Under the pieces are notes generated by a model. It did no database searches, was not told the origin of the DNA, and saw only the letters and a program-made list of their open reading frames with translations. A program made the translations under genes and the position numbers. DNA of 64,000 nucleotides from Vermamoeba vermiformis (lineage: Eukaryota; Tubulinea; Echinamoebida), in assembly GCA_045837725.1 (NCBI GenBank), contig JBEWZL010000077.1:124001-188000 (forward strand), given 5' to 3'. Numbering within the stretch: position 1 is the first letter of the stretch; every line of letters begins with the position of its first letter. Of the stretch, positions 24,197 to 33,817 are shown piece after piece.

Positions 24197-27100
24197 ATGA
24201 ATAAGCTCCTGCTGATATGTGTCGTGGCAATTTTGCTGTGCAGCACGGATGCACTCTTTTTATATAACACAACCGAATGGAAGCCTCTTACTTCTTTCAG
24301 TGCTTCTAATGGTCAGCTTTATTCTATTTATAAACCAGTATGCACCGGTAAGCATGATTTTCGTATCTTTTACGTAGCAATTTTACGATTTGCAATGCAT
24401 ATCTTGAACAAGTAATAGAGTTTATAAGACGTCATTAGACTCAACCTAATCAAATTTATTAATTATTTTTTATGCCTTCTTTTCTGAACATAATTTCAGT
24501 TTTGGTGAACCGTTGCGGCAAGATCCTTATTACTAATTACAGTAAATCGTATTAATCCATTAAATATAGGGCGATTTAAATTAGGCGATTTAATCGTGCC
24601 TAATACTCTGAATCTGACCCAGTTGCCAAGCTATTTAGTTTGTGCGGACGGAGATAGCAACGAGATTACTGAAGCCTCAAACGCCAAATTTGTGCAAGTT
24701 GGTACTGCCGCATTTTTTAATGAATATCAGCTCCGAAACGGTGGTGCGTAATTACGATGTTAATGTTACCTAAAATTGTAAAGCGAGATATTAATGAAAT
24801 TTCAGTACCTTACAAAGTCACCGGCGTCGTAGGCATAGACAAGACATTTTGGAATGCAAAAAGAACTTTCAGGGAACTACTAGCGGATGGACTGATTTGC
24901 GTGGTTACGGAGCTCTGATCCATCCGAATTGCAAACTAGCGGTAAGCGGAATCTTCAAGGCCATCACTTGCTAACCTTCTTTAAATAGCCTTGCACGGGT
25001 ACTACCGTCACACCTTCTACAGGTCCATCTGTCTGGATGCGCTTATTTGATGCACTCAGCGCTCTGAATGTACCGGGAGGTCTGTGGGCACCACTATTTG
25101 GAGTTGCAGGAGATGATACCGGGATGCAACCCAACTGTTTAACGCTTGATTGTAAGTGTTGACGATTCGCTTCTGCAGGGCTAATCAGACTCATTAGGCA
25201 TCTGTCCAAACTGCCTTCACGGCACGTGCAATCCACTCACTTCGAAGTGCACGTGTGACCCTGAGTGGCGTGGAACGAACTGCGACACTGACGTGGATGA
25301 GTGCGAACGACACACTGACAACTGTGATCCTATTGCCACATGTATCAATCAGGTACCTGGCTATTCATGTGGTACGTAATATCAATACTTGCGAGACAGT
25401 TTTCGCACCGGCTTACAATTCTTTAGAGTGTCCTTTTGGCTACAACACAACTGACGGCGGTGTGACGTGCAACGGTAAGTCATCTTGTGTGACGTCCAAC
25501 TTGTCTAATAGAAGCTAGACATCGATGAGTGCAGCTACGCTAATGCATGTCCTGGTCAAGTTTGTGTGAATTTCGCAGGAGGATTTCAATGTAACAATTG
25601 CAGCGGAGGTCAAGTCCTCGTCAATGGCTCTTGCGTTGGTTCGTAAAAGTGTTTGTGATCTGACCGAAACTAATTGCTCGAAGATGTCACTCAGGTGTAC
25701 CAGTGCGGAAATGGTGTGTTAAATACAAACGAAGAATGTGACCGAGGTATTGGATGCGCTGCGAACTGTACTTGCAACCCTGGATTCACGTCACAGAATT
25801 CTACCGATTGCACGCCAGGTACGCAACCGCTGTAATCGAGCTATTATCTTGACTAACAATGATCAGATTGTGGCAATGGGGTACTGGATGACGGTGAGGA
25901 GTGTGACGGCGGACTGGGTTGTTTGAGCGCCTGTGTTTGCGACGCTGGTTTTTACGGCCAGAACTCAACCTCGTGTGCTTCAGGTTAGTAGTCAAAGAGC
26001 GATTTATTGTATAGGGCTGACATAGGCTTTAACAGAGGAGTACATCGAAACCGATCCATGTGCTAGATTTTCATCAAGCTGCTCAGACTGTCTTGCGTTC
26101 AGCTGTCTGTATTGCCGAACTACTGAAAGTTGTGCATCAAGCAGAGTCAATAGCGATTGCCTTGGTAAGTCGCGATCTCTAAGTCCGATCAAAGAGCTAA
26201 TTGTACGTTAGACACGTGCCCGTCTGCAGCGAACACCACTGTCGTTGATCCAATGACACCTGCTTCAGATAGCATAGTAACCAATGAGCAAGCAGATTCT
26301 ATGGTTCGAACTGTTGTTCCTGCTGTCGTCGTGAGTGTTTCAGTAGTCGTTGCAGGCGTTGTAGTGCTGGTAATGTTGTTGAAACGACGTGACAGGAAAA
26401 AGAGAAAAGCCGTGCAAACTACGGTGAATTTGTCAAGAATGAATTCTCGTCGACGCAGCGCGAACAATACTTCCAAGTACGGAATTGAAAGAAATATGAT
26501 CAATAGCAATCCGGACAAGAACTGGGAACCTCCAGCTGATTCTGAGTAAGTATTGGGCCGCACGATAAAACCAGACCTAACGCTCAAACAGGCTTATCAC
26601 TGCTGACGAACTTCCCTTTGAGTTGTCGAAGGCGATCGATTTCAATACTGGAAGCAATCAGTTCAAGGTTGGTCAACAATACGCCGACACAATTGTCTTT
26701 TCGTTGAAGGAAAAGGTACGCTGCAATTAATTGCACTGGTTACGTCAACTTGACTTACCATGATTTCAGAAATCATCAACGTCTTCGAGCATGCCGTTTG
26801 AGTTCCGTCCACCGACAAGCAAGAAAGTGACAATAGGGTTCAATCCACCCTCAGGTGTCGTGAAGAAAGGCAAACCAGTTGAAGTTGAAGTGACAATGAC
26901 AATGCAAATGACAACTGAGATCGATGTTGACATTGGTGTGGAGTGCTCGTCGGAGAAGAAACACTCGTTCATCACACTTCATTTGATGAGTGAACTGTCA
27001 TCGTTCATTGATCTCGATGAAGTGGTGCTCGAAGGAGGATCAGGAGCGAAACCAGTCGGTGATGGAGCATTCGGTGTTGTGTACAAGGGAACAGTAAGTT

Positions 27101-28094
27101 GGAGAATGAATCACGTCGTGCTACTAATCAATGTGCTTGTAGTATCGAGGTCAAGACGTTGCAGTGAAGATGTTGAAGATGCAAGACATGCCTGAAGAGA
27201 TGTTGGATGAGTTCGATCGAGAAGTTGATCTCATGAACAAGTTGCGACACAAGAATATTGGTACGTGCATGCTTGCTTGTTTATAGCACTCGTACTGGTT
27301 CTAATAGTCGTGCATAGTTCAATTCATTGGTGCATCAAAAGTCATTGGTCGCTTCGCGCTTGTAACTGAGTTCATTCAAAATGGCAACGTGTCAAAGGTA
27401 AGAACGAACCATCCATTAAATCAGTACTAACAGACTGTAGTACGCGATTAAAGCCAGTAAAGTGAGCTACGGATTCAAGCTGCGTGTCGCACTTGATGCA
27501 GCACAAGCAATGGTGTTTTTGCACCAGAATCACATCTTACATCGCGACTTGAAGCTCGATAATCTGTTGGTAAGTGACACTTCGTACTGGTCTTTGACAC
27601 TTTGTTTGACACGTGTCATTTTTACAGTGCGTGTCAACCGACCCCGATGACCCTGTTGTTGCCAAGCTAACGGACTTTGGAACGTCGCGAGCTGTCTCGG
27701 AGAAGATTTCTAACTCTTACACTGGTAAGATCTGAAACTTTATTGTTACTGCTTCATCTCTAATGTCGGACTAGTTGGCATTGGTACCCCAATCTACATG
27801 GCTCCTGAAATATTAGCGAAAAGTCCTTACGACACCAAGTGCGATGTGTACAGCTACGGGGTGATGTTGTGGGTGCTTTATTGTCAAAAAGAGCCTTATC
27901 AAGGCATCGAACACAGTTGGGAGATTGCGCGATATGTCACCGAGGGCAATCGTGAAAAAATTCCAAGTAGCTGCCCGGATGAATTCAAAGAGCTGATTGA
28001 ACAATGCTGGGCGCAGGATCCTAACCAGAGACCAACATTCGAAGAGATTTGCAAGAGATTAGAACAAATGGTCGAAGAAAATGGTACGAAGTAA
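24197..28094 (+). CDS. EGF-repeat receptor kinase 3 of the array (one apparent frameshift)
   Basis: Eighteen exons (24197-24347, 24570-24743, 24806-24941, 24989-25151, 25198-25371, 25427-25474, 25519-25638, 25684-25818, 25867-25983, 26036-26164, 26212-26545, 26592-26715, 26770-27093, 27143-27260, 27318-27397, 27441-27569, 27628-27724, 27775-28094) total 2873 bases, one short of a full frame. The break lies in exon 3. One more T in the T4 run at 24847-24850 would restore DLRGYGALIHPNC, which matches DLRGYGVLTHPNC in kinase 4; without it a stop follows soon. All other exons are intact, including GDGAFG, HRDLKLDN and TDFGTSR, so an assembly error is plausible; otherwise this copy is newly broken. 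One donor, gttcgt at 25639, is weak. The expected product is 957 residues. Confidence 0.82.
25212..25560 (+). repeat. Shared EGF-exon tract, copy in kinase 3
   Basis: Covers most of EGF exon 5, exon 6, the start of exon 7 and the introns between them. It matches 30574-30926 of kinase 4 with about four changes in the 160 bp of exon 5 and only a few in the following intron, including the shared run ending caattctttag. Conservation of intron sequence points to recent conversion or duplication rather than selection on protein. Confidence 0.78.
26860..27056 (+). repeat. Near-identical juxtamembrane tract, copy in kinase 3
   Basis: The partner of 22747-22943; a single base differs over about 197 bp. 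The following intron (27094-27142) is also nearly the same as the intron at 22981-23030, so the conversion tract extends past the coding part. Confidence 0.8.
27607..27618. repeat. Intronic palindrome TGACACGTGTCA (kinase 3)
   Basis: Same place as in kinase 2, in the intron after the HRDLKLDN exon. In kinase 4 the matching intron carries a decayed form (gacacgttt near 33022). Confidence 0.55.
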
Positions 28095-28189
28095 TAACAG
28101 GAGACACAGTGGAATAAAAAGGTTGGTCAGAACTTTTGCCAAACTTTTGCACGTTGCAAACCATTTGCCGAACATGGTCTAATCTTTTG
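28082..28189 (+). repeat. Left arm of a 108-bp inverted repeat
   Basis: Begins in the last codons of receptor kinase 3 (GGT ACG AAG TAA) and runs through its 3' UTR, including AATAAA at about 28114-28119. The reverse complement of 29154-29261 matches it with three mismatches (about 97%). Confidence 0.88.
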
Positions 28190-29153
28190 TTAGCCATAAT
28201 TACGTGCAGGGGTGATCGTTGTTTGTTCACATCTCGCTAGATCGGTAGACCACAGATCACTAAATACCAAAATTGGATTCCAGTCAATCCAACATGCATT
28301 GTTTAATCAAAATCAACAGAATTACAGCCATGAGTGTCGAGTTTGCGTTGGTCTGTCAGATGGCAAGATCGGATTTGATTTATTTTACATTCACCTGCTG
28401 CTGGACTGCAAATTCCTCGTGCCCTTATTTTAACCATATTATGTTATCATATCCAGCGTGATTATAATATTATTTGAATTTTTTGGGGTGAGATTCGCGC
28501 AATTTATTGGTCGATCTTTGTTGCGCTTCGCCGTCCATTGCAAAATATCGGAGAGCTCTAATTTCGTCAAGAGCATAACATTTACACATTAAAGTAATGG
28601 AAAAGAGCTCAACATGACCATGATTTAAGAAAAAAGTAAATAATTTTCAATCCGGTCACAAATCTGAGTGATCCTCTCCAAAATTAAAATATCAACCCAA
28701 TTTAACTCCTGATGGCAGCCAGTCGACAAAAACCATAATAAAGATACCATTATGGCATAAGGAAAGAAGGAAAAAGCATGTTCAAGCTGAAAATGAGTGA
28801 TCCGACCATAATTAATATTTCCAAGGAGGCGAATCTCACACTAGTAAATGCCGAATATTTACCAAAATAATTTCAAATGTATATACGTGCCTTTGTGCAC
28901 GATGATGTACCTCAAATATTGCTGTGGAGGTGTTAGTATTGAGGATTTGACGCATCTCGCCATCCAGCCAAATCTGCCTCCTCACTTAATTGCATATATA
29001 AACCGGTGAATCAATCTAACAATAAGCTTAAGCCTTGTAGCGCTGTCGTGTGCATCACCTCAAACAATTAAAATAAGGCTCTGCTCAAAAATTGGCTTGT
29101 TTTTCTCGGCGCAGAAAAAATTGGGCCAGAATTTTCAGGTTAAAGGAACACGG
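28190..29153. other. Spacer between the inverted-repeat arms, no gene seen
   Basis: AT-rich, with short unsupported frames only. A weak 11-bp inverted match (gtgagattcgc near 28490, gcgaatctcac near 28829) could be the ends of a small non-autonomous element, but this is too short to call. No transposase or reverse transcriptase motif was seen. Confidence 0.5.
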
Positions 29154-29261
29154 CAAAAGATTAGACCATGTTCGGCGAATGTTTTGCAACGTGCAAAAGT
29201 TTGGCAAAAGTTCTGACCAACCTTTTTGTTCCACTGTGTCTCCTGTTATTACTTCGTACCA
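29154..29261 (-). repeat. Right arm of a 108-bp inverted repeat
   Basis: An inverted copy of the 3' end of receptor kinase 3, including its last three codons and stop read on the minus strand. The AATAAA of the left arm is AACAAA here. The direction shows that the kinase end is the source and this arm the copy. Confidence 0.88.
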
Positions 29262-29508
29262 AGAAAATAACAAAGTTTTGTCTACGAGCAGATCTCCGAA
29301 AACTCCACGACTTAACCGGTGGAAGAAGTCAAATAATTAAGCCCTATGCTTGTACATTATTATTTATTAATAACCTGAAATTTGAAACGAATCCGAATTT
29401 CTAAATTTAGAAAAATTGCCTGTCAAAATTGTTCGCGCTGAGATTAATGTAGCCCCGAAATTTGGTATTGAATTAATTGCGTAAACAAAGCCACCACAGT
29501 TTACTTCT

Positions 29509-29544
29509 ATGAAGCAAGCATGCGGTTGTGGCTTATTTATCTAA
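29509..29544 (+). promoter_or_regulatory. Upstream ORF overlapping the start of receptor kinase 4
   Basis: A 12-codon frame (ATG AAG CAA to TAA) opens 11 bases before the kinase ATG at 29520 and overlaps it out of frame. A scanning ribosome would meet it first if the transcript includes it, so the kinase start may be used inefficiently. Confidence 0.3.
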
Positions 29545-32500
29545 TTGGGCTGTCAATTGCTGTGTCTTTTTCAGATGCAATTACAATTGCCAATGCAACC
29601 GATTGGAAAAGCATGGGCACGTTTACGGCCACAAACGGTATTGGCTATACTATATACAAGCCCGTATGCACAGGTAAAAACTTTTGTAACGATTTTTCTA
29701 TTCAATTAAATAACAATTACAAGTTAATTTCTCGCAATACCGCGTAATAGTATAAATTCATTTTGAAACGGCTACTTGAGGGTTTATAATGTTATAAAGA
29801 GAAAAAAAATTGATTCATGCCGAAACCATCGGTTATTTGGGTTCGATCTACAACTTTGGTGATCGGAAATTAATTCCTCGGTTTTATTTAGGACGATTTA
29901 AGTTAGGAGACGTTATAGTCCCTTCGAGTAGTAGTGCTACCACAATGTCTAACTTTATGGTATGCGTACTTGGCGATAGCAGCGAAATTCGAGAAGCCAA
30001 TACTGCAACCTACATTAACACGAAAGTCACCGCACACCTGAATGAATCTTATCCGGATAAAGGTATGTAATCATACCGAGTGTCCTCGGGTTTAAACTGT
30101 CAGTCAAGATCTGTCAGCGAATTTCTGATTTTTGTGGCAGTAACATACAAGGTCCCTGGAGTTGTATCTTTAAATTCTTTGACCTGGCTTGGCGTGTCTG
30201 TAAATTGGGCTGGAAATACCGGAAGTACCAGCGCGAATTCAGATCTGCGTGGATACGGAGTTTTAACTCACCCGAACTGTACTTTAACGGTATGTATTTA
30301 TATCTATCGATGTGTTAATAATTAATTATTATTATAGCCTTGCACTGGTTCAACAATTACGTACGCATTTGGAACCCAAAACTTCGGTTTGTACGATGGT
30401 TTGAGCCTAGTCAATATCACAACAGGCCAAACAATGCCCCTGTATCGCACTGCCTCCGATAGCAACTCGGCGGACATGATACCCTACTGTCTTTCATTGA
30501 GCTGTAAGTCATCACCAAACCGAGATTTCAATACCAAAAGTAGGTCTAATGCGCGACAGGTTTTTGTCCGGATTGCCTTCACGGCACGTGCAATCCACTC
30601 ACTTCGAAGTGCACGTGTGACCCTGAGTGGCGTGGAACGAACTGCGACACTGATGTGGATGAGTGCGAACGACACACTGACAACTGCGATCCTATTGCCA
30701 CGTGTATCAATCAGGTACCTGGCTATTCTTGTGGTAAGTAATATCAACACTTGCGAGATAGCTTTCGCACCGGCTTACAATTCTTTAGAGTGTCCAATTG
30801 GATACAACACAACTGACGGCGGTGTCACGTGCAACGGTAAGTCATCTCACTTTGTTGTGACGTCATATGTCTAATAGAAGCTAGACATCGATGAATGCAG
30901 CTACGCTAATGCATGTCCTGGTCAAGTCTGCGTTAATTTTGCAGGAGGATATCAATGCAACAATTGCACGGCTGGAAAAATTTACGTACCCGAGACGAAC
31001 TCCTGTGTCGGTATGTCATTTTTTTCCATTATATGTTGTCGTTCTAACAGCCATCAAGATGTGGCACAAGTCTACTCGTGTGGCGATGGAGTCCTGGACG
31101 GTACCGAACAGTGTGATCGCGGTATTGGCTGCTCAGCAAATTGCACGTGCAATTCCGGGTACACCCCACAGAATGCTACGGACTGTGCTGCAAGTACGTT
31201 CTAAAATCTCAATATCGTTACGCTAAACTGACGTTCATAGATTGTGGTAATGGAAAGCTCGATGACGGCGAAGAATGTGACGGAGGACTGGGCTGTTTGA
31301 GCTCTTGTGTTTGTGATGCATCGTTAGATTATATACCCAATAACGCGACTTCATGCACAGTCGGTAAGTGCTATTACTTGGGTCCGAAACATTCCTAACA
31401 AAGTTTTAGTGGCGTACAATGACGTGGATCCGTGCGCAAGATTTTCAGACTGTTCAGATTGCACGGCATTCAACTGCTTTTATTGCTCAATAACGGACAC
31501 GTGCTCTACTAACAGAATATCAAGTGACTGCACAGGTAAGTCTAATGACCTGATTTTGACACGTGTCAAACATGTCACTCACGCATGTTTAGCGTCTTGC
31601 CCGTCAAACTCAACGACGCCGGTTTACACTGGTGTTGAGCCCTCTGCCATCCCCGACAACAATTCGACCGTGATTGGCGATACGCCATCTTCAACAGCTA
31701 TTGGCGAGGGCGACGCTAATGCCCAGCAAGCAATGATTCAAAAGGTCGTCCCGGCAGTAGTCGTGAGTGGTGCAGCAGTGATTGCCGGTGTAGTTGTGTT
31801 AGTGGTGCTATTGAAGCGGCGACAAAAGAAAAAACAACGAGCGGTGCAAGTCAAAGTACCACTGCAGCGAATGAACTCGCGAACTATGTCACAACGATCG
31901 ATGTCTTCACGTGGATTGAATCGAAACAACACTTCCAAATATGGCATTGAAAGAAACACTATCAATAGTAACCCCGACAAGACTTGGGAACCACCAGCTG
32001 AGTCCGAGTTTGCTGAGGTCGATAAGATGCCATTCGATATGTCAAAGAAAATCGACTTCAACGTTGGCAGCAATCAGTTCAAGGTTGGTCAACAGTACAC
32101 TGACGTCATTACGATCACTGCAAAGGATAAGGTAAGTCGTACTAATAAAAAATGAAGCTAACACTTGCAATAGAAATCGTCAACAGCAGCAGGAGTTCCA
32201 TTCGCATTCCATCCGCCGACAACAAAGAAGCTCAAAATAGAGTTCAATCCGCCCTCAGGTGTCGTGAAGAAAGGCAAACCAGTTGAAGTTGAAGTGACAA
32301 TGACAATGCAAATGACAACTGAAATCGATGTTGACATTGGTGTGGAGTGCTCGTCAGAGAAGAAACACTCGTTCATCACACTTCATTTGATGAGTGAACT
32401 GTCATCGTTCATTGATCTCGATGAAGTGGTGCTTGAAGGAGGATCAGGAGCGAAACCAGTCGGTGATGGCGCCTTTGGTGTTGTGTACAAAGGAAAGGTG

Positions 32501-33569
32501 AGTTCAGACGGTTATCATACGCTGACTATTTAACCTAACGGTCATTGTGTATCAGTATCGAGCACAAGACGTCGCAGTGAAGATGTTGAAAATGCAAGAC
32601 ATGCCTGAAGAAATGTTGGATGAGTTCGATCGTGAAGTGGATCTCATGAACAAGTTGCGACACAAGAATATTGGTACGTACATGTTGCTCGAATGAAATT
32701 GCTCGTACTAACTTATTGGATAGTTCAATTCATTGGTGCATCAAAAGTCGTTGGCCGGTTCGCACTCATCACTGAGTTCATTGACAAAGGAAACATCGCC
32801 AATGTAAGTTGAACCGTTCGATACAAGGTGCAGCGCTAACCTCGCGTTAGGTCGTTCTCAATGCCAACAAGACCTTGAGTTACCCGTTCAAACTTCGCGT
32901 CGCCCTTGACGCAGCACGAGCGATGTTCTTCTTGCACGAAAATAAGATTCTTCATCGCGACTTGAAGCTCGATAACCTCTTGGTAAGTGACACTTTCATA
33001 CTTGTCTTTCACACTTTGTTTGACACGTTTAATGTTTAGTGCGTGTCAACGAACCCTGATGACCCAGTTGTCGCCAAGCTGACAGACTTTGGAACATCAC
33101 GCGCTGTCTCCGAGAAGATCTCAAACTCCTACACTGGTAAGTGCTGTCGCTTCTTTGTATGGTTACGCTAATCTGTGTTTTGTCAGTCGGCGTCGGTACT
33201 CCGATGTACATGTCACCTGAGATTCTCGCAAAGAAGCCATACGACACCAAATCAGACGTGTTCAGCTACGGTGTGATGTTGTGGATTCTGTACTGCCAGA
33301 AAGAGCCCTACAAGAACATCGAACACAGTTGGGAGGTTGCGCGATTTGTTATGGAAGGTAATCGTGAGAAGATTCCGAAGGACTGTCCTGTGGAGTTCAA
33401 AGAGCTGATTGAACAGTGCTGGGCACAAGAACCGAGTGAACGACCAGAGTTCGAACAGATCGTCAATCGACTTGAACAGATGCTGCAAGACAGCAGCGAG
33501 GCACCTGTATCGCCACGATCGCGCTCGCTGTCGTCTTCTATGAAGTTAAAGAAATCCCTCAATAAGTAA
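29520..33569 (+). CDS. EGF-repeat receptor kinase 4 of the array (TMK-like)
   Basis: Seventeen exons (29520-29673, 29892-30062, 30141-30289, 30338-30503, 30560-30733, 30789-30836, 30885-31010, 31059-31193, 31241-31363, 31410-31535, 31593-32131, 32174-32497, 32556-32673, 32724-32803, 32851-32982, 33040-33136, 33187-33569) give 1014 residues, fully in frame. Signal peptide 1-20; N-terminal domain with DLRGYGVLTHPNC; EGF-like repeats (DTDVDEC, DIDEC); two CGxGxLDxxExCD repeats; PSI-like DPCARFSDCSDC; TM helix (AVVVSGAAVIAGVVVLVVLL); KYGIERNTI; MSP/Ig-like domain; kinase with GDGAFGVVYKG, HRDLKLDN and TDFGTSR. It lacks the intron before the MSP-like domain, as kinase 2 does. It shares conversion tracts with kinases 2 and 3. 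The C-tail is Ser-rich. Confidence 0.9.
30574..30926 (+). repeat. Shared EGF-exon tract, copy in kinase 4
   Basis: The partner of 25212-25560. The exon and intron identity ends sharply on both sides: the upstream intron at 30504-30559 is unrelated to its counterpart at 25152-25197. Confidence 0.78.
31557..31568. repeat. Intronic palindrome TGACACGTGTCA (kinase 4)
   Basis: Lies in the intron between the PSI-like exon and the TM exon, a different intron from those in kinases 2 and 3. A related GGCACGTGTCA lies upstream of kinase 2 at 20011-20021. Confidence 0.5.
32264..32460 (+). repeat. Near-identical juxtamembrane tract, copy in kinase 4
   Basis: Third copy of the about 197-bp tract, with two or three differences from those at 22747 and 26860. 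The matching region of kinase 5 (minus strand, about 38025-38220) is similar but visibly more diverged. Confidence 0.8.
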
Positions 33570-33817
33570 GTGTCTTTGAAAATTCCAGAAATCGCCAACG
33601 AGCAAGTGCTTGCCCGGCAAAAATAGTTTAGTTTGCTTGTATTTGCGTCTGGGGAACAACCGAAACCCTGTATTTAATATCGTTATTTTTATTGTTATAA
33701 CAATAAAGTATTACAGCGTTACCTTGTCTCCCAGGATTTTTTGTAAACGTTCTTAAAGAATCTTCGAAATCCGAATCCACAATTTGGTAACTGAAAAATA
33801 GAACAGCGCCATGAGAA

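Noticed and set aside
28082-29261. Inverted repeat as the terminal repeats of a DNA transposon
   Set aside because: The left arm starts inside the coding end of kinase 3 and no transposase or target duplication is visible, so an inverted duplication of host sequence fits better.
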